A stretch of DNA of 64,000 nt from Thioclava marina (lineage in GTDB: Bacteria; Pseudomonadota; Alphaproteobacteria; Rhodobacterales; Rhodobacteraceae), in the NCBI RefSeq assembly GCF_002020135.1, contig NZ_MPZS01000001.1:248001-312000 (forward strand). The letters are read 5' to 3'. Position 1 is the stretch's first letter. Each line of letters starts with the position of its first letter. The position numbers were made by a program, and so were the translations under genes. Shown here piece after piece: positions 40,632 through 49,823 of this stretch. Under the pieces are notes generated by a model. The model saw nothing but the letters and a program-made list of their open reading frames with translations, was not told the origin of the DNA and did no database searches.

Positions 40632-40910
40632 TCAAAGTTGTTTGTTTTTCTGAATTGCCGTCACCTTCAACCCCTGCATTCCATGTCGGGCGATTCCCTC
40701 GATCCACAGATCGAGCTCTTCATCCGACAACGCGTAGCGATCAATTACCTCACCGCGCGAGATCAACCCGTGAGCGACCGCCTGGACGATCGTCGCCTTG
40801 CGGCTGGCGACCCAGCGACGGGTCTCTTTCGGAGGCAGGTCCGCCCGGGTCAGGATGGTGCCATCGGCGAGCGTCACCGCCCGCGGACCATCGACTTTCT
40901 TGAGATACAT
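40632..40910 (-). CDS. sciP: SciP, CtrA-inhibiting DUF1153 protein
   Basis: 92 residues matching DUF1153/SciP: MYLKKVDGPRAVTLADGT, LTRADLPPKETRRWVASRKATIV and the helix-turn-helix GLISRGEVIDRYALSDEELDLW. SciP binds CtrA at promoters and blocks activation in Caulobacter. It is 95 nt upstream of ctrA and on the same strand, so the two could be read from one mRNA. Its length is about the family norm. Confidence 0.92.
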   Translation of the reverse strand: MYLKKVDGPRAVTLADGTILTRADLPPKETRRWVASRKATIVQAVAHGLISRGEVIDRYALSDEELDLWIEGIARHGMQGLKVTAIQKNKQL

Positions 40911-40982
40911 GGGCTCACCCCCTCGTCGTCTTCACCTGGCAAGATTGGCCGCAGCGGGCTTAACAGCGGGTGAAACGCGGGG

Positions 40983-41010
40983 TTGTGAGTAGCTCGCATT
41001 TTCCTATATT
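40983..41010 (+). promoter_or_regulatory. Sigma70-type promoter of mnmA
   Basis: TTGTGA, 16-nt spacer, TATATT; predicted start about 24 nt before the mnmA ATG. Confidence 0.5.
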
Positions 41011-41040
41011 CCTGCGGATCTCGTTAAAGGACGCTTCACC

Positions 41041-42177
41041 ATGCCCAAGGATCAGCCGCTCAACTCGCTGGGCTTTGCCAAACCGCCCGCACAAACCCGC
41101 GTCGTCGTCGCCATGTCGGGTGGTGTCGACAGTTCGGTCGTGGCCGCGCAACTGGCCGAGGAAGGCTATGACGTGGTGGGCGTGACGCTTCAGCTTTACG
41201 ATCACGGCGCCGCGCTGGCGAAAAAGGGTGCGTGCTGCGCGGGTCAGGACATCCATGACGCGCGCCGGGTGGCCGAGGAAATGGGCTTTCCCCATTACGT
41301 ACTCGATTACGAAAACACCTTCCGCGAGGCGGTGATCGAGGAATTTGCCGACGCTTATCTGGGCGGGGCGACCCCGGTGCCCTGCATTCGCTGCAACGAA
41401 CGGGTGAAGTTCAAGGATCTGCTCGAGACCGCCAAGGATCTCGATGCCGATTGCATGGCGACGGGCCATTACATCCAGCGCAAGATGGGCGCGAGCGGGC
41501 CGGAGCTGCATTGCGCGGCCGATCCGAACCGCGACCAGAGCTATTTCCTGTTCTCGACCACCCCCGAGCAGCTCGACTACCTGCGCTTCCCGCTGGGTCA
41601 CCTGCCCTCGAAGGATGCGACGCGGGAACTCGCGGCGAAATACGGGCTGGCGGTGGCCGACAAGCCCGACAGTCAGGATATCTGCTTCGTGCCGAACGGG
41701 AATTACGCGAGCGTCATCGAGAAGCTGCGCCCCGGCGCGGCCGATCCGGGCGATATCGTGGATATGGAGGGCAATGTGCTCGGCCAGCATCGCGGCGTGA
41801 TCCATTACACGATCGGCCAGCGGCGCGGGCTTGGCATCGGCGGGCTCGAAGATCCGCTCTATGTGGTCAAGCTCGATCCCGACACCCGCCACGTGGTCGT
41901 GGGCCCGAAAGAGGCGCTCTCCACCCGCACGATCCCGGTGCGCGAGATCAACTGGCTGGGCGACGAGCCCTTCACTTCGCGCCCCGAATGGCATCTGCGG
42001 GTCAAGGTCCGCTCGACCCGTCCGCCGCGTGACGCGATCCTCCGTCCGATCTCGGAAACGGAAGCCGAGGTCGAGCTGATCGAAGCGGAGGAAGGCGTCA
42101 GCCCCGGTCAGGCCTGCGTCTTCTACGCACCCGAGGGCAGCCGCATCTTCGGCGGCGGCTGGATCTACAAGAAATAA
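41041..42177 (+). CDS. mnmA: tRNA-specific 2-thiouridylase MnmA
   Basis: 378 residues; thiolates U34 of tRNA-Lys/Glu/Gln. PP-loop [15 protein letters not shown] (about residues 21-35), the conserved [16 protein letters not shown] segment, catalytic Cys in [13 protein letters not shown], and the second Cys in [14 protein letters not shown] are present, as is [15 protein letters not shown]. Length fits the family. The ATG at 41041 follows a leader of about 24 nt from the predicted promoter. Confidence 0.96.
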   Translation: MPKDQPLNSLGFAKPPAQTRVVVAMSGGVDSSVVAAQLAEEGYDVVGVTLQLYDHGAALAKKGACCAGQDIHDARRVAEEMGFPHYVLDYENTFREAVIEEFADAYLGGATPVPCIRCNERVKFKDLLETAKDLDADCMATGHYIQRKMGASGPELHCAADPNRDQSYFLFSTTPEQLDYLRFPLGHLPSKDATRELAAKYGLAVADKPDSQDICFVPNGNYASVIEKLRPGAADPGDIVDMEGNVLGQHRGVIHYTIGQRRGLGIGGLEDPLYVVKLDPDTRHVVVGPKEALSTRTIPVREINWLGDEPFTSRPEWHLRVKVRSTRPPRDAILRPISETEAEVELIEAEEGVSPGQACVFYAPEGSRIFGGGWIYKK

Positions 42178-42679
42178 CGCCCGGCGGATTGCGATCTTCG
42201 AAACGGCCCATGGATTTGGGCCGATCCTGGCTTTTGGCTCGCGCCGCGCATGTCAGCTTGGAAACGTATCGCGATCGGGTCGTTTCCCGCTCTCGCGCCT
42301 GTGCCGAACGCCTTGCCCCTGCGCGGCTCCGGAAGACGGAAGCGATGGCCGGTTTCGACGTCGAGGCGATGACAGGGCGGATGATGATGCGGCTAATACG
42401 GATTGCGTCCGACAACGGCCCCCGCTCCACGAGGATCAAGACGACCAGATCGACACGCGTCTTTTCGGAAGACGTTTGTTGCGCCATCGAAGCAAACCAT
42501 GGCGGCGCAGGGCCAGACCCTCGCGTGAATGTCCCCTTGAGGCATTCATCGCGCGGGCCAGCGCGAAACGAACACGCGCGGCGCACCCGGACCGGGGCGC
42601 GCCGCGCTCTCGTGGCTGGATCCGTTTCCTCAGACCGGCACGTCGCCGAGGCTCACCTCGTGGCGACCGGTCCGAGTTG
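42178..42679. other. About 500 nt without a recognised gene
   Basis: Region between mnmA and the phasin gene. Open frames on both strands are low-complexity, Arg-rich and lack ribosome sites. A weak hairpin at 42458-42474 (6-bp stem) followed by TTTGTT could end mnmA transcription. No RNA gene or repeat seen. Confidence 0.5.
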
Positions 42680-43051
42680 CTACTTTCCCGAGGTCGCCTT
42701 CGCGATCGCCTCCCCTTCCTCGGTGGCCGTACGTACGGCGCGTTCAGCGATGCTGGTCATGGAGGTCGCGAGCTTCGACATCTCGGTCGCGTAATCGCTT
42801 GCGGTGCGCTGCCAGAACTCGCCCCACAGCCCCATCGCCTTGAGCGGGTCGGCCTCGTCTGCAAGCCGGCCCACCATCTCCTGATCACGTTCGAAGCGCG
42901 CTTTGAGGAAATCGAGCACTTCGATATTTTGCGAGATCAGCGCCTCCATCATTTTCAGCTGAGGCGCCATTACCAAACTCATTCCCCCCATATCGGGGAC
43001 CGGCATGCAGCCGGCCATATTCATCCCCGGAGGGCTCTTCTTCGTTGCCAT
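42680..43051 (-). CDS. phaP: Phasin-family protein
   Basis: 123 residues with the phasin helical region: MEALISQNIEVLDFLKARFERDQEMV and GLWGEFWQRTASDYATEMSKLATSMTSIAERAVRTATEEG. Phasins coat polyhydroxyalkanoate granules; PHA synthase is encoded 3 kb away. The N terminus is rich in Met/Gly/Pro. The ATG at 43051 has GGGAGG 6 nt upstream; upstream frame is not coding-like. Two palindromic TCGCGCGA sites precede it. Confidence 0.75.
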   Translation of the reverse strand: MATKKSPPGMNMAGCMPVPDMGGMSLVMAPQLKMMEALISQNIEVLDFLKARFERDQEMVGRLADEADPLKAMGLWGEFWQRTASDYATEMSKLATSMTSIAERAVRTATEEGEAIAKATSGK

Positions 43052-43089
43052 CACAGCCTCCCTTGCAAGATTGAAAGACCTTACCACGC

Positions 43090-43144
43090 TTTTCGCGCGA
43101 CTCCTTTGATTTGGAACAACCTATCGCGCGAAAAAATTACCTAG
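43090..43144. repeat. 11-bp inverted repeat upstream of the phasin gene
   Basis: TTTTCGCGCGA (43090-43100) and its exact complement TCGCGCGAAAA (43134-43144). Each arm contains the 8-bp palindrome TCGCGCGA, 41 bp apart, so the pair could be two operator sites on the same helix face. Confidence 0.6.
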
Positions 43145-43219
43145 CGTAAGGTGCTGCGAAAATGAGCTAAATCGCGTCGGCTGCGTTTACTTCCCAAGCA
43201 ATGCACTAAGTGAATCCCG

Positions 43220-44221
43220 ATGCCCGAGCCGCTTTTGACCCCGCGTCCCGAGGGGCTGTATTGCCCTGCGGGCGATTTCTTCATCGACCCGAGTCGCCCG
43301 GTGACGCGCGCGCTGATCACGCATGGTCATGCCGATCATGCACGCGCAGGGCACGGCGCGGTTCTGGCCACGCGCCAGACGCTCGAGATCATGGCGATCC
43401 GTTATGGCGAGGATTTCGCAGGCCGGCGGCAGGCCTATGAAGGGCCGCTATCGCTGGGCGGCGTCGAGGTCAGCTTTCACCCGGCAGGCCACATTCTGGG
43501 ATCTGCGCAGATCGCAGTCACTGCGGGAGGGCAGCGGGTCGTGGCGTCCGGCGATTACGCGCGCGTCGCAAATCCCTCCTGTGCGCCGTTTGAACCGGTA
43601 CCCTGCGACACGTTCATCACCGAGGCCACTTTCGCGCTGCCGGTTTTCAAACACCCCGACCCGTCCGATGAAATCGCAAAACTCCTCGCCTCGATGCACG
43701 CCGCCCCCGAGCGCGCCCATCTGATCGGCGCCTATGCTCTGGGCAAGGCACAGCGCGTCATCATGTTGGCGCGCGAGGCAGGCTATGATGCACCGATCTA
43801 CATCCACGGCGCGTTGCAGAAGCTGTGCGACTATCACATCGAGCAGGGCATCCCACTTGGCGATCTGCGCCCCGCCACGATGGATAAGGCGCAAGCAGCC
43901 GACCTGCGCGAGGCGCTTGTGATTGCGCCGCCTTCGGCCTTCGCCTCGCCATGGGTGCAGCGTTTCGCGGATCCGGTGATCGGTTTCGCCTCGGGCTGGA
44001 TGCAGATCCGGGCGCGGGCGCGTCAGAGGGGCGTGGAACTGCCGCTGGTGATCTCGGACCATGTGGACTGGACCGATCTGACCCGCACCGTGACCGAGAT
44101 CGACCCGGGCGAACTCTGGATCACCCATGGCCGCGAAGAGGCGCTTATGCGTTGGGCCGAGCTGGAGGGACGGAGCGCGCGCCCGCTCCATCTCGTGGGC
44201 TACGAGGAGGAGCCGGAATGA
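43220..44221 (+). CDS. Ligase-associated DNA exonuclease (MBL/beta-CASP)
   Basis: 333 residues of the metallo-beta-lactamase/beta-CASP family that travels with ATP-dependent ligases. Metal motifs ITHGHADHARAGH (about residues 34-46), FHPAGHILGSAQI and SGDYAR follow in order, with late ISDHVDW and WITHGRE. These enzymes are thought to process DNA ends before ligation. Its stop overlaps the ligase start by 4 nt (ATGA). The usual third and fourth partners, a DEXH helicase and a metallophosphoesterase, are not adjacent. Confidence 0.9.
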   Translation: MPEPLLTPRPEGLYCPAGDFFIDPSRPVTRALITHGHADHARAGHGAVLATRQTLEIMAIRYGEDFAGRRQAYEGPLSLGGVEVSFHPAGHILGSAQIAVTAGGQRVVASGDYARVANPSCAPFEPVPCDTFITEATFALPVFKHPDPSDEIAKLLASMHAAPERAHLIGAYALGKAQRVIMLAREAGYDAPIYIHGALQKLCDYHIEQGIPLGDLRPATMDKAQAADLREALVIAPPSAFASPWVQRFADPVIGFASGWMQIRARARQRGVELPLVISDHVDWTDLTRTVTEIDPGELWITHGREEALMRWAELEGRSARPLHLVGYEEEPE

Positions 44222-45786
44222 AGGCCTTCGCCCGCCTTCTCGAGCGGCTCGCCTTCACGCCGGGGCGCAATGCCAAGCTCGACGCGCTGGCCGATTACCT
44301 CCGCCATGCGCCCGATCCCGAGCGCGGCTATGCGCTCGCCGCGCTGACCGGAGAACTGGAGCTGGGACGCGCACAACCCGCCGTTCTTCGTGCAATGGTG
44401 GGCGAGCGGGTCGATCCCGAGCTGTTCGCACTGAGCTACGACTATGTGGGCGATCTGGCGGAGACCATCGCGCTGATCTGGCCTGCTGAGGCAACGCCGG
44501 AAGATCTCGATCTGCCGATGATCGTCGAGACATTGCAGGACACGCCCAAGACCCGCACAGGGCCGCTGATCGCGAAATGGCTCGACCGGCTGGCACCGTC
44601 GGAACGCTACGCACTTCTGAAACTCGCAACCGGTGGTCTGCGCGTCGGAGTCTCGGCGAGGCTTGCCCGGGTGGCGCTGGCGCGGCTCGGGACGCCGGGG
44701 CTGGAAGAGATCGAGGAGATCTGGCACGGGCTCACCCCACCCTATCGGCCGCTGTTCGACTGGATCGAAGGCGGAGAGAAGCCCGAACGCGCGGGGCTTG
44801 CACCCTTCCGACCGGTGATGCTGTCTACCCCGATCGACCGCGCGGGGCTCAATGCGCTCGATCCCTCCGCCTTCACCGCCGAATGGAAATGGGACGGCAT
44901 CCGCGTGCAGGCCGTGGCCGAGGGCGGCGAGCGGCGGCTCTATTCGCGCACCGGCGAGGATATCTCCGCGGCTTTCCCCGATATCGTCGCGCATATGGGG
45001 TTCGAAGGCGCGCTCGATGGCGAGCTGATCGTGCGGCGCGGCGCCGAGGTCGCGCCCTTCGGCGATCTGCAAAAGCGGCTCGGGCGGAAATCGCCGGGCA
45101 AGGCGCTTCTGGCCTCGCATCCAGCGGCGCTGCGGCTGTACGACGTGCTGCATTGGGAAGGCGAGAACCTGCGCCCCCTGCCCTTCGATGCGCGCCGCGA
45201 CCGCCTCGAGGCCGTCGTTGCGACCCTCCCGCCCGAACGCTTCGACATCTCCGAAATCCTGCCCTTCGAAGATTGGGAAACGCTCGCCGGCCTGCGCGAG
45301 GCCCCGCCGCAAGCGGTGATCGAAGGCGTCATGCTCAAGCGCCGCGACACGCCCTACATGGCGGGCCGCCCCAAAGGGCAATGGTTCAAATGGAAGCGCG
45401 ACCCGTTCATCATCGACGCGGTGCTGCTTTATGCCCAACGCGGGCATGGCAAACGCTCGGGTTTCTATTCCGATTTCACCTTCGGCGTCTGGGAGGGCGA
45501 TCAACTCGTGCCCGTCGGCAAGGCCTATTCCGGCTTTACCGACGAGGAACTGCGCCGCCTCGACCGCTTCGTGCGCAACAACACCCGCGAGCGCTTCGGC
45601 CCGGTGCGTTCGCTCGCGCCCGAACTGGTGGTGGAGGTGGCGTTCGAAGGGCTCAACCGCTCCACCCGGCACAAATCGGGCGTGGCGATGCGCTTCCCGC
45701 GGATCTCGCGCATCCGCTGGGACAAGCCCGCGCCCGAGGCCGACCGGATCGAGACCTTGCGCGAGATGCTGGCAACACAGCGTTGA
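44218..45786 (+). CDS. ATP-dependent DNA ligase (ligase-exonuclease operon type)
   Basis: 522 residues. An N-terminal helical DNA-binding domain, then adenylation motif I EWKWDGIRVQA (Lys near residue 224), motif III RRLYSRTGEDIS, motif IV ALDGELIV, and motif V QWFKWKRDPF, followed by an OB domain ending in RFPRISRIRWDKPAPEAD. Seals nicks using ATP; distinct from NAD-dependent LigA in this window. GAGGAG lies 6 nt before the ATG, and the 4-nt overlap with the exonuclease gene means joint translation. Transcription ends against phaC. Confidence 0.93.
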   Translation: MKAFARLLERLAFTPGRNAKLDALADYLRHAPDPERGYALAALTGELELGRAQPAVLRAMVGERVDPELFALSYDYVGDLAETIALIWPAEATPEDLDLPMIVETLQDTPKTRTGPLIAKWLDRLAPSERYALLKLATGGLRVGVSARLARVALARLGTPGLEEIEEIWHGLTPPYRPLFDWIEGGEKPERAGLAPFRPVMLSTPIDRAGLNALDPSAFTAEWKWDGIRVQAVAEGGERRLYSRTGEDISAAFPDIVAHMGFEGALDGELIVRRGAEVAPFGDLQKRLGRKSPGKALLASHPAALRLYDVLHWEGENLRPLPFDARRDRLEAVVATLPPERFDISEILPFEDWETLAGLREAPPQAVIEGVMLKRRDTPYMAGRPKGQWFKWKRDPFIIDAVLLYAQRGHGKRSGFYSDFTFGVWEGDQLVPVGKAYSGFTDEELRRLDRFVRNNTRERFGPVRSLAPELVVEVAFEGLNRSTRHKSGVAMRFPRISRIRWDKPAPEADRIETLREMLATQR

Positions 45787-45896
45787 GGCCGGAAAGGCGG
45801 TCTCTGTGCGAAGGTCTGAGCGATGCGCCTTCCAGCGCAAAGGGTCAGGCGCGGCGTCGGTAAGACACCCGCGCCAAGGTCACGAAAATCGCCCGC

Positions 45897-47684
45897 TCAC
45901 CGCCCCAGCACATAGTCGCCGGGCGCATCCGCCAACGCGCGATATTTCCGCCCCTTGCCCATCGTCGGCGGAGTGATCAGCGCCCCGCCATCCTTATCGG
46001 CAAGCCATTTCGCCCAAGGCTCCCACCACGAGCCGGGAATTGTCTCGCTCGTCTCCGCCCACTCCCCCGGTCCCGGATGGGTCGCGCCCGCGTGATGCTC
46101 CATCAGGCGGTAGCGTGCCCGGTTCGAGCCCGGCGGCGCGACGATGCCGGTGTTATGGCCACCCGAAACCAGCGCGAAATTCACCTCTCCGGGCAGCGCC
46201 CAGGTCAGCTTGTAGACCGATTGCCAGGGCGCGATATGGTCGGCTTCGGTGGCCACCGCAAAGACCGGCGTCGAGATGTCCTGCAAGAAGACCGGCTGCC
46301 CGCCCGCCTGCATCCGCCCCTCGGCCAGATCATTGTCGAGGAAGAGCTTGCGCAGATATTCCGAATGCATCTTGTAGGGCATTCGCGTCGCATCATGGCT
46401 CCACGAGGCCAAGGCGCTATCCTCCTCGCGCTCACCCATCAGATAGGTATGCACCGCCTGAGACCACACGAGGTCTTTCGATTTCAGCATCGAGAAGGTT
46501 CCGGCCATCGCGGATTTGTCGAGATAGCCCTCTTCCCACATCATGTCTTCGATCAGTGCGAGCTGGTCCTCGTTGGTGAAGAGGCTCAGCTCCCCGGCCT
46601 CGGTGAAATCGACCTGAGCGGCGAGCATGGTGAGCGAGGCAAGCCGCGTATCGCCGTCGCGCGCCATCGCTGCGGCGGCCACGGACAGCAAGGTGCCGCC
46701 CAGACAATAGCCCAGGCCATGCACCTTCTCGGCCCCCGTGATCTCGGTCACCGCATCAAGCGCGGCCATCACCCCAAGCTCGCGGTAATCGTCGAAACCG
46801 AGGCAACGATCTTCTTCGCCCGGATTCTTCCAGGAGACCGTGAAGACAGTAAAGCCCTGCCCCACGAGCCAGCTGATCAGCGAATTGGTCCGCTCGAGAT
46901 CGAGGATGTAATATTTCATGATCCATGCCGGTACGATCAGCAGCGGCACCGAATGCACCTCCTCGGTCGTGGGCGCATATTGGATCAGCTCGATCAGCTG
47001 GTTGCGCAGCACCACCTTGCCGGGGCTGAGCGCGACATGCTCACCGGGGATCAGACTTGGTTCGGGTTCGCCATTGCCGCCCATCGCCTTGAGCATGTCT
47101 TCAAACAGGTATGTCGCCCCGCGCACGAGGTTCGCGCCCCCCTCTTTGCGGGTGCGCGCGATCAACTGCGGGTTGGTTGCGAGGAAATTCGAGGGCGCGG
47201 CCATGTCGAGAAACTGGCGCGCGGTAAATTCCATCATCTGGAGATGACGATCCTCGACCCCGTGAATGCCCGTGGTCGCGTTGTGCCACCATTGCTGCGC
47301 GTGAAGGAAGCTTTGCGCATAGAGCGAGAAAGGCCAGTTCTGCCATTCGGGCGCCTTGAAGCGCCGGTCTTGCGGCAGGGGCTCAAGCGGCTGCGCCTCC
47401 GGGTCGTCGGCGCGGTGCGGCCCCATCTCGCGCATCAGGTGGAGCCATTTGCGCCCCGCCTTCCAGCCCAGCTCCGACTGTTTGCCGGGGCTCATCGCGA
47501 GATGCGTCGCCCAATCGGCCCAGGCCATCCCGAGCGCGACCGGCGAAAGACCGCCCTCTGCCCGCCCGAGAAGCGCGTGAAAAGCCCGATCAAGCCGCGC
47601 GAAGGATTCCTCTGCCGCCGCACGCGCCTCTTGCGCCTCGCGCTCTGTCGCGTCGGCGCCTGACCGTTTGCCGAAATCTTTCAT
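45897..47684 (-). CDS. phaC: Class I poly(3-hydroxyalkanoate) synthase
   Basis: 595 residues; polymerises (R)-3-hydroxyacyl-CoA into PHA on granule surfaces. Lipase-box GYCLGG (nucleophile Cys near residue 310), catalytic Asp in ATEADHIAPWQS and His in VSGGHNTGIV, with the W-rich EWQNWPFSLYAQSFLH region and the C-terminal GSWWEPWAKWL. The ATG at 47684 follows AGGAGG by 6 nt; an ATG 7 codons upstream also has an SD. No other pha biosynthesis genes are adjacent, and phasin is 3 kb away. Confidence 0.95.
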   Translation of the reverse strand: MKDFGKRSGADATEREAQEARAAAEESFARLDRAFHALLGRAEGGLSPVALGMAWADWATHLAMSPGKQSELGWKAGRKWLHLMREMGPHRADDPEAQPLEPLPQDRRFKAPEWQNWPFSLYAQSFLHAQQWWHNATTGIHGVEDRHLQMMEFTARQFLDMAAPSNFLATNPQLIARTRKEGGANLVRGATYLFEDMLKAMGGNGEPEPSLIPGEHVALSPGKVVLRNQLIELIQYAPTTEEVHSVPLLIVPAWIMKYYILDLERTNSLISWLVGQGFTVFTVSWKNPGEEDRCLGFDDYRELGVMAALDAVTEITGAEKVHGLGYCLGGTLLSVAAAAMARDGDTRLASLTMLAAQVDFTEAGELSLFTNEDQLALIEDMMWEEGYLDKSAMAGTFSMLKSKDLVWSQAVHTYLMGEREEDSALASWSHDATRMPYKMHSEYLRKLFLDNDLAEGRMQAGGQPVFLQDISTPVFAVATEADHIAPWQSVYKLTWALPGEVNFALVSGGHNTGIVAPPGSNRARYRLMEHHAGATHPGPGEWAETSETIPGSWWEPWAKWLADKDGGALITPPTMGKGRKYRALADAPGDYVLGR

Positions 47685-47763
47685 CGCTGCCTCCTGCCTA
47701 CTCATCGCACCCACTCCTGTCGCGCGGGGACTTTAGCACCCATGGGCTAACAGGAGTTTGACA

Positions 47764-47801
47764 TGCAGCAAATACAATCCCTTTTTTCGGCACTGCAGCA
47801 A
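47764..47801. promoter_or_regulatory. TGCAGCAA direct repeats in the phaC upstream region
   Basis: TGCAGCAA at 47764-47771 and 47794-47801, 30 bp apart, in the 250-nt gap between the divergent genes phaC and the oxidoreductase. PhaR regulators of this group bind TGC-rich sites, so these may be PhaR operators; unproven. Confidence 0.3.
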
Positions 47802-47935
47802 GACGCAGGATCGTCTGTTCACGGCCGATCCCGGCAACTCACAACGCCGGGAGAGCGCTGAAATATCGGAACTGCGACCTTCCCGCATCGGTTTTGATCC
47901 CCAGATCAGGCCGAGAAGGCAAAGGAGTAACGACG

Positions 47936-49219
47936 ATGAACAAGCGTTTCGCCAAACCACAGGTTCTTGTTCTCGGTGGCAATTTCGCCGGGCTGGGTGC
48001 GGCCCAGAAGATCCGGGATTACGCGGGCGACGCCTGCGACATCACCGTGATCGACCGCAAGGGCTATCTCGATTTCATCCCCAATATCCCGCTCGAGGTC
48101 TTCGAGGGGCGCGATCCGGCCGTGACGATGCACATGAACCTCGTCGAGGTGCTCGCCAAGGACGATATCGCCTTCAAGCAGGCCGAGATCACCGGCATCG
48201 ACATTGCGGCCAGAACGGTCCGGATGCGCCCCTCCGAGCGCCCCGGCGCGCCGGAATACACGATGCGCTACGACTATGTCGTGATCGCGCTCGGCGCGCG
48301 TCTCGCCTATGACGATATCGAGGGGTTCGCCGAATACGGCCATACCATCTCGGATGCCTTCCACGCCAACCGGATGATCGATTACCTGAAACACGACTAT
48401 CAGGGCGGGCCGATCGTCGTGGGCTCGGACCGGTTCGAACAGGGCCAAAAGGGTCGCCCGGACTGGCTGCCCACCGCTCTGGCCGCCTGCGAGGGCCCAC
48501 CGGTCGAGGTCTCGCTCTCGCTAGCCCATTGGCTCGAGGAAAACGGCAAGGGCGGCGCGAAGGATATCACCATCTTCACCCCGGCCGAGCTGATCGCGGA
48601 AGACGCGGGCGAGAAAGTCGTGGGGCAGCTGCTGGACGCTGCGGGCGCGATGGGGTTCGGCTATGTCAACAAGGTCGAGGGGATCAAGCGCCTGACCAAA
48701 GACACGATCGAATTCACCGATGGCCGCAGCCTGCCCGCCGAGATGAAGGTGATCTTCCCGAACTGGAAGCCGCATGACTTCCTCAAAGGGCTGCCGGTTT
48801 CCGACGAGGTGGGCTTCATCATCACCGACATGCGGATGCGCAACCCCGATCACCCAGAGGTCTTCGCCTGTGGTGACGCGGCCGCGATCACGGTGCCGAA
48901 GCTTGGCGCGATCGGCCACCAGGAATGCGATGTGGTCGGTCGTCAGATCGCGGGCGATCTGGGCAAGCTCTCGAGCGCCGAGGCCAACAAGGAATGGCAC
49001 CCCGAGGTCGTCTGCATCGGAGATATGGGCGGCGGCAAGGCCTTCTACATTCACGCGAACAGCTGGTTCGGCGGCGATATCCAGGAACTCCGCATGGGCA
49101 AGATCCCCTATATGCAGAAGGTCGCCTACAAGGAGCTGTTCTTCCGCAATCACGGTCGCGTTCCGGGCTGGGGCGTGCCCCTTGCCGAATGGAGCGCGGA
49201 AAACCTGATCCGGGCCTGA
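47936..49219 (+). CDS. FAD-dependent pyridine nucleotide-disulfide-type oxidoreductase (SQR/NDH-2-like)
   Basis: 427 residues. N-terminal FAD loop VLVLGGNFAGLGAAQKI (about residues 9-25), second dinucleotide region VVIALGARLAYDDIEGF, and the FAD-closing FACGDAAAITVPKLGAIGHQECDVVGRQIAGDL. Overall pattern is that of sulfide:quinone reductase and type II NADH dehydrogenase relatives; Cys are present (e.g. CEGPP, ACGDA, QECDV) but whether they form an SQR disulfide cannot be told. Substrate unknown. AAAGGAG lies 8 nt before the ATG. Transcribed divergently from phaC. Confidence 0.78.
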   Translation: MNKRFAKPQVLVLGGNFAGLGAAQKIRDYAGDACDITVIDRKGYLDFIPNIPLEVFEGRDPAVTMHMNLVEVLAKDDIAFKQAEITGIDIAARTVRMRPSERPGAPEYTMRYDYVVIALGARLAYDDIEGFAEYGHTISDAFHANRMIDYLKHDYQGGPIVVGSDRFEQGQKGRPDWLPTALAACEGPPVEVSLSLAHWLEENGKGGAKDITIFTPAELIAEDAGEKVVGQLLDAAGAMGFGYVNKVEGIKRLTKDTIEFTDGRSLPAEMKVIFPNWKPHDFLKGLPVSDEVGFIITDMRMRNPDHPEVFACGDAAAITVPKLGAIGHQECDVVGRQIAGDLGKLSSAEANKEWHPEVVCIGDMGGGKAFYIHANSWFGGDIQELRMGKIPYMQKVAYKELFFRNHGRVPGWGVPLAEWSAENLIRA

Positions 49220-49299
49220 GCCCGCACGGATACGGATGCGCGGGGCGGTTTCTCTCTCCCTTTCCACCCCCGGTTACCCAAGGGGACCTCGCGCGCCGT

Positions 49300-49394
49300 C
49301 CCGACCTGCTTCCGGGCGTCTCTCTCGCTCCTGTCTCGCGTCCGGAAGCAGGCTCTCACTCCCAACTCCCCGCCTGTGCAAAGGGCGGGGTTTT
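49300..49394 (+). ncRNA. Candidate structured 3' RNA: 11-bp hairpin plus terminator
   Basis: CCTGCTTCCGG (49305-49315) pairs perfectly with 49342-49352 around a pyrimidine-rich 26-nt loop containing CTCCTGTCTC, which could pair with ribosome binding sites. A Rho-independent terminator follows: 49368-49374 with 49384-49390 then TTTT. It begins about 80 nt after the oxidoreductase stop. It may be that gene's 3' UTR or a small RNA released from it; the terminator part is secure, the RNA function is not. Confidence 0.45.
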
Positions 49395-49622
49395 GTCCTG
49401 CCAAAGCCCTCTTGCGACAGGCCTGCGCGCGGACGCACACAACGGCGTGTCCCTCGGGAACACGGCCCCCGCTGACCGCTTTTCCTTTCAACACGACCAA
49501 GGCTTCGCACCAGGCGTCGGCTCACCCTCGAATCCCGTCCATGGCACAAGCGGCACAGATATACCCCCTTGGTAGAAATGCATTTTCTGGCCCTCTCGGG
49601 CTGCTAGCAATGGAGTAGAAAG

Positions 49623-49790
49623 ATGATATTCACAGGCTCGATGTTGATGGTCGCGCCGGTTCTGGCGCTTTTCGCAGGGGTGCTGATCCTGATCTTCCCG
49701 AGGCTCCTAAGCTATATCGTGGCGGCCTATCTGATCGCGATCGGGCTGGCGGGTCTGTTTCCGGTGCTTGCAAGCTCCACGATGGGGTGA
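49623..49790 (+). CDS. DUF3096-like two-helix membrane protein
   Basis: 55 residues, ATG 49623, TGA 49788-49790, GGAG 8 nt upstream. Two hydrophobic helices: MVAPVLALFAGVLILIFPRL and SYIVAAYLIAIGLAGLFPVLA, with the IFPRLLSYIVAAYLI joint typical of DUF3096. Function unknown. It lies 33 nt before the MFS transporter on the same strand. Confidence 0.75.
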   Translation: MIFTGSMLMVAPVLALFAGVLILIFPRLLSYIVAAYLIAIGLAGLFPVLASSTMG

Positions 49791-49823
49791 CGGAAGCGAA
49801 AACCGCGCTAGCTTTGCCGGGTC

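Noticed and set aside
42458-42480. Hairpin plus T-rich tail as mnmA terminator
   Set aside because: Stem of only 6 bp and 280 nt from the mnmA stop; mentioned in the gap entry only.
42098-42586. 162-codon minus-strand frame in the gap after mnmA
   Set aside because: Overlaps the end of mnmA, Arg/Ser-rich, no ribosome site.
43139-43160. Candidate LexA or CtrA sites in the phasin-exonuclease gap
   Set aside because: Spacing and half-sites do not fit either consensus.
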